From an uncultured Halioglobus sp. (GTDB lineage Bacteria; Pseudomonadota; Gammaproteobacteria; Pseudomonadales; Halieaceae), in contig CAJQQW010000458.1 of the NCBI GenBank assembly GCA_905480565.1, forward strand, positions 1 to 10,422: DNA of 10,422 bases. The letters are read 5' to 3'. Below are positions 7,124 through 10,422 of the stretch, piece by piece (the stretch's first letter is position 1; each line of letters begins with the position of its first letter). The notes below the pieces were generated by a model, which was not told where the DNA came from, did no database searches, and saw only the letters and a program-made list of their open reading frames with translations. The translations under genes and the position numbers were made by a program.

Positions 7124-8005
7124 TCAGAATAGCGCTGCTAGCAGGCGGTCTATCATGCCCTGAGCCTGTTCTGCATAACCGTCTCCGAACAGGTTGTAGT
7201 GGTTCAGGATGTGATACAAGTTGTACAGCACTTTACGCGTCTCGTAGCCGGGATCAAGTGACCAGGACTGCCTATAGGACTGGTAAAACCGCTCACTAAA
7301 ACCGCCAAACAGCTCTGTCATGGCCAGGTCAGCCTCCCGGTCGCCGAAGTAGGCCGCAGGATCGAAAATGACGGGCTCTCCTTTCGCGATATAGCCTGTA
7401 TTGCCGTTCCAAAGGTCACCGTGAAGCAGTGACGGCTCGGGCCGGTAGTCGGTAAAAAAGGCATGAACCTCGCACTGCAGACGTCTGCCGCAGTCTATAA
7501 GCCTGCCGGGCGCGCCATTTTGTCGTGCGAGATCAAGCTGGACACCCAGCCGCTGCTCGCGGAAAAAATGGCACCAATCAGTGGTTCTATCGTTGGGTTG
7601 GCGGGTTTCACCAATATAGTTATCGCGCTGAAACCCATAGGTATCGCCGCAGTGGCGGTGCAGCTCGGCTAGGTGTTCTCCAAGCTGGGCTTCGCCCTCG
7701 GATGATTGCGACTCGAGGGCCAGAAATTCCATCACCAGCCAGCTATATGCCCCGTCACTGCCGATACACAGGGGCTTTGGGGCCGTGATTGCCCCCGCTT
7801 CCCGTATAGCCGTCAGGCTGGCAGCTTCGGCCACGAATAAGTCTTCTTTGTCGGCATGGTTTACTTTTGCAAACACACGCTGAGGACCATCTTCCAGACA
7901 GAATGTCTCGTTGATACAGCCGCCGCTCACGGCGCGAGCAGCACGGACGGTGAATCGGCAGTCCAGCGCTTCAGAAAGAGAATGTTCCAGTGTCTGCCAG
8001 TCCAT
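7124..8005 (-). CDS. Fructosamine/ketosamine kinase family protein (YniA/FN3K-like)
   Basis: A 293-residue cytosolic kinase of the fructosamine-3-kinase family, within the aminoglycoside-phosphotransferase/protein-kinase-like fold. Members phosphorylate sugar-amine adducts on proteins or small molecules, making them unstable and so reversing glycation. Visible residues are the P-loop SGGCINETF (27-35) with Cys30, the ATP lysine K47 in FAKVN, helix-C E60, hinge VMEFL (91-95), the catalytic loop HGDLWNGN (195-202, base D197), and the metal site DPAAYFGDRE (215-224, D215). ELFGGF (231-236) is a further family hallmark. GAGG lies 5 bases before the ATG. It is the first gene of the leftward cluster and is divergent from tRNA-Val, with about 100 bases between them. 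The bacterial physiological substrate is unsettled, and a small-molecule kinase role linked to the downstream genes is possible but unsupported. Confidence 0.93.
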   Translation of the reverse strand: MDWQTLEHSLSEALDCRFTVRAARAVSGGCINETFCLEDGPQRVFAKVNHADKEDLFVAEAASLTAIREAGAITAPKPLCIGSDGAYSWLVMEFLALESQSSEGEAQLGEHLAELHRHCGDTYGFQRDNYIGETRQPNDRTTDWCHFFREQRLGVQLDLARQNGAPGRLIDCGRRLQCEVHAFFTDYRPEPSLLHGDLWNGNTGYIAKGEPVIFDPAAYFGDREADLAMTELFGGFSERFYQSYRQSWSLDPGYETRKVLYNLYHILNHYNLFGDGYAEQAQGMIDRLLAALF

Positions 8006-8049
8006 GCTGCCCTCGAGCGTCAGCCCTCAATCATGACATTAATGAGAAG

Positions 8050-8085
8050 TTGAGCAAAACAGCGTCGGGACTTATAATGCGCCCC
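8050..8085 (+). promoter_or_regulatory. Sigma70 promoter of tRNA-Val with GC-rich discriminator
   Basis: TTGAGC (8050-8055) and a perfect TATAAT (8073-8078) are separated by exactly 17 bases. GCGCCCC follows directly, a GC-rich discriminator typical of stable-RNA promoters under ppGpp/DksA (stringent) control. Transcription would start near 8085, giving a leader of about 20 bases before the mature tRNA at 8106. Confidence 0.85.
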
Positions 8086-8105
8086 TTCGCTAGAAAGCAC
8101 ACTCT

Positions 8106-8182
<77 letters not shown>

Positions 8183-8325
8183 ATCTCCCGACACTATTTG
8201 GCAGTACAAGACAATTTTAAGGTTTGTCGTTAGGCAATGGGTGCGTGATTCGTCACAGCGGCCAACGTGTCACAATACGCGATGAAGACGAGTGAGATCA
8301 CCCGATACTTTTCTTGAGGGAAAGC
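8183..8325. other. Convergent gap between tRNA-Val and TonB-dependent receptor
   Basis: About 143 bases with no coding potential that I can support. It holds only weak dyads (GACAA/TTGTC at about 8210-8228 and a GTGA-TTCG-TCAC hairpin at about 8246-8257). Neither has a proper T tract, so I see no intrinsic terminator for either converging gene. Confidence 0.4.
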
Positions 8326-10422
8326 CTACCACGTATAGTACAGTTCGATGCCATAGGAGCGCTGTCGCCCCGGACGCAAGGTGACCGATCCAACACCCTC
8401 TATTGAGGCCACGCCGGAACCGAAGTAGTTTTCATCTGTAAAATTATTTACATATGCCGCCAGTTCCACGTTTTCCAGAGCGAGCGGCTGGAATGCCAGA
8501 CGAAAGTTCCACACCTTGTAAGAGTCGACATAGGCCTCAGGCGTCTGCGCAGATGCCGGGTCCAGCCCGATGAACACAGAACCCATATAATAGCCATGAA
8601 TCCGGGGTGTGATTGCCCCGAATTCTGTCTGCCACTCGTACTGTGCGATGAGCGACCATGTCCACTTTGGGATATAGGCGAAATCCTCATCACTACGATC
8701 AATGACAAGCTGCGAGCCGTCCAGTTGCGGGGCGAGGTCTTTGAATTCGTCGTATTCCGCGTCGGTATAGCTGGCACTGGCATTCAGGAGCAGTCCGTCA
8801 ACGGGCATGGCACTTAATTCCAGCTCCCCTCCCTTCAGAGTTGCCTTGCCTGCGTTTGCGATACCGTTCTCGGTGCGGTCGATTCCATTAGGGTCGGGAA
8901 AATTCCGTGTGACGTTGATCTGTATATCGTCATAGTCTGAGTAATAGAGCGCACCGTTCAATCGTAATTTGCTACTGAGAAAATCGAGCTTGTAGCCGAG
9001 TTCGTAGGTCCACACCTCCTCCGGGTCGAAGGGCAGGAACTGATCCCCGAATGGCGAGAAGCCGCCCGCCTTGAACCCGTTTTTGGCGCTGGCATAAAAA
9101 ATGCCTCCGTTAAACGTCTCCCCGTACCAAGCGTCCGGCGCGAACATGGTCAGGGTGGCGGCGGGATTGAATTCAGTCCAGTCCTCCTTGCCCTCGTCGC
9201 CGGGTATTTCAGGATCGATGATGATGGGGTGCAGATAGTTCTGCAGAGCGTCGAAATCTGCCCGAGTTAACGACGGTCCCAATGCGAGGTCGCTGTCTGA
9301 ACTATAATTTACCTGTGCTGCTTTCTTTTCTTCCCAATGAAACCTGCCACCGACGGTCAGTTGCCAGGTTTCAGAAAGATTGAGTATCGCCTGTCCGAAA
9401 GCTGCGGCGGAGGTGTTCTCAAAATCGCGAATTATCGCTTCGCGGAAAGAGATGAAGGGGGGTGATAGTGATACGTTCCCGTCTGGCAGCGTCAGGCCTA
9501 GCCACCCTCCCGGGCCAATCATGTTGCCTCCTGGATTGTTGTCAATTTTTTCGTTTGAGTAATAAAGACCCACGGTGTACTCCAGAAACTCATCGAAAGC
9601 GTCGCCCAGTAACTGGAACTCCTGGGAGAAAAACTTTCGGGTCTCGTCATCCGACGCGATGCCATTGCCCGCCAGCTGCCGTCGATACTCGTAGGCATTA
9701 TTGAGAGTGTAAAGATCTGTGCCATCAATATCTTGTGATGCAAGATCGATATCATCTTGGTATAGATAGCCAGTGATGCTTCTCACCGTAAAGTCTTTCA
9801 GGTCCCAGGCGAGTGTAGCGCCACCCAGTTGGCTGGTAATTTCATAGACCAAAGGTGAGCGGTCCATAATGACTTTCTCATCGTCCAGCAGGCTTTCGCT
9901 GCGCTCGCACAGTTCACCGTAGCCTGCCGACTGGCCGGGCGCAGTGAACGCTTGCAGTTGTGTGCGTTGCACCAAGAAGCAGTTCACCGGCGAGGTGTGT
10001 TCTTCTACTTTGCCGTAAAAATACATCAAGTCGGCGGTAAGGATGTCACTCTGATAACGCAGCTGACCGAGTGCAGATTTGCGGTCGATATCACCATAGT
10101 CCTGGCCGGTGAAAGCATCGTCGCGATAGCCATCTTCCTTGCGGTGATCCAATTGAATGCCGCCAGAGAGGGTATCTTGCCAGATAGGACCGCTCACCCC
10201 GAAACGAAAAAACTGTCGGCTTCGGTCGCCCAAATTGACACTGGCGAAACCTTCAAATGTTTCCGAGGGTTTTTTGGTTGTAAGGAGGATCGCCCCTCCA
10301 GCGGTATTTTTACCGAACAATGTACCCTGCGGGCCACGCAGCACCTGCACCGACTCCATATTCAACACGTCCACGAGCTGTGAATCGTTGCGCGGCATGT
10401 AGATGGAATCGATATACACACC
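8326..10422 (-). CDS. TonB-dependent outer-membrane receptor (partial, N-terminus outside window)
   Basis: The C-terminal 698 residues of a TonB-dependent receptor, which imports a scarce or large ligand through the outer membrane using TonB-ExbB-ExbD energy. The visible part begins inside the plug with GVYIDSIYMPRND and the family motif SVQVLRGPQGTLFGKNTAGGAI, then about 630 residues of beta-barrel strands and loops (e.g. GGRFHWEE, YELGYKLDFL, NFTDENYFG). It ends SYGIELYYTW, an aromatic C-terminus typical of BAM-inserted barrels. Two cysteines in an early loop (NCFLVQ and ELCERS) could form an extracellular disulfide. The frame is open to the window edge. GTG at 10419 is the internal Val of the GVYID strand, not the start; perhaps 100-150 residues including signal peptide and TonB box are missing. 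This subfamily is expanded in bacteria using complex organics; the ligand cannot be read from sequence. Confidence 0.96.
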   Translation of the reverse strand, partial: GVYIDSIYMPRNDSQLVDVLNMESVQVLRGPQGTLFGKNTAGGAILLTTKKPSETFEGFASVNLGDRSRQFFRFGVSGPIWQDTLSGGIQLDHRKEDGYRDDAFTGQDYGDIDRKSALGQLRYQSDILTADLMYFYGKVEEHTSPVNCFLVQRTQLQAFTAPGQSAGYGELCERSESLLDDEKVIMDRSPLVYEITSQLGGATLAWDLKDFTVRSITGYLYQDDIDLASQDIDGTDLYTLNNAYEYRRQLAGNGIASDDETRKFFSQEFQLLGDAFDEFLEYTVGLYYSNEKIDNNPGGNMIGPGGWLGLTLPDGNVSLSPPFISFREAIIRDFENTSAAAFGQAILNLSETWQLTVGGRFHWEEKKAAQVNYSSDSDLALGPSLTRADFDALQNYLHPIIIDPEIPGDEGKEDWTEFNPAATLTMFAPDAWYGETFNGGIFYASAKNGFKAGGFSPFGDQFLPFDPEEVWTYELGYKLDFLSSKLRLNGALYYSDYDDIQINVTRNFPDPNGIDRTENGIANAGKATLKGGELELSAMPVDGLLLNASASYTDAEYDEFKDLAPQLDGSQLVIDRSDEDFAYIPKWTWSLIAQYEWQTEFGAITPRIHGYYMGSVFIGLDPASAQTPEAYVDSYKVWNFRLAFQPLALENVELAAYVNNFTDENYFGSGVASIEGVGSVTLRPGRQRSYGIELYYTW

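Noticed and set aside
8006..8049. Promoter for the kinase-led cluster on the minus strand (TTGCTC with CATGAT)
   Set aside because: Both elements match consensus poorly, and nothing else supports a start there.
10417..10419. GTG as start codon of the TonB-dependent receptor
   Set aside because: It encodes the Val of a conserved plug strand (GVYID), and the frame stays open to the edge, so the gene begins outside the window.

Overview
The window reads as chromosomal DNA of a moderately GC-rich, Gram-negative gammaproteobacterium. The grounds are a TonB-dependent receptor of the large outer-membrane family with a 'RGPQGTLFGKNTAGGAI' plug motif, a tRNA-Val with encoded CCA and a sigma70/stringent-type promoter, a bacterial GpsA, and catabolic acyl-CoA dehydrogenases. 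A marine lineage such as the Halieaceae/OM60-NOR5 group would fit the gene mix, but this is an impression, not a result.

Layout from left to right. gpsA (minus, 120-1124) is the housekeeping glycerol-3-phosphate dehydrogenase. Just upstream of it on the same strand is a strong intrinsic terminator (1193-1227), which closes whatever transcript arrives from the right. An exported protein with a methyltransferase-like fold (minus, 1476-2336) is divergent from an extended SDR of the dihydroflavonol-reductase/epimerase type (plus, 2552-3547). The SDR ends in a hairpin (3588-3610) and converges on a four-gene minus-strand cluster read from 8005 down to 3635: a fructosamine-kinase-family protein, a luciferase-like (LLM) flavin oxidoreductase, and two acyl-CoA dehydrogenases. 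The last of these genes is broken by a frameshift near 4094. To the right are a tRNA-Val(GAC) on the plus strand with its own promoter, and the C-terminal ~698 residues of a TonB-dependent receptor on the minus strand that runs off the window edge.

The most informative region is the acyl-CoA dehydrogenase pair. The upstream protein has a glutamate (E244) at the isovaleryl-CoA-dehydrogenase-type catalytic position. The downstream protein has Thr there and Leu at the alternative (MCAD-type) position, so it cannot supply the base itself. This is the pattern of the alpha2-beta2 heterotetrameric dehydrogenases known from actinobacterial steroid catabolism (the FadE26/27 and FadE28/29 type). With the LLM oxidoreductase, the nearby SDR and the receptor, it suggests uptake and breakdown of a bulky lipid such as a steroid, bile-acid-like or terpenoid compound. 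The substrate itself is inference. I see no CRISPR array, insertion sequence, phage gene or toxin-antitoxin pair, and no clearly unprecedented system.
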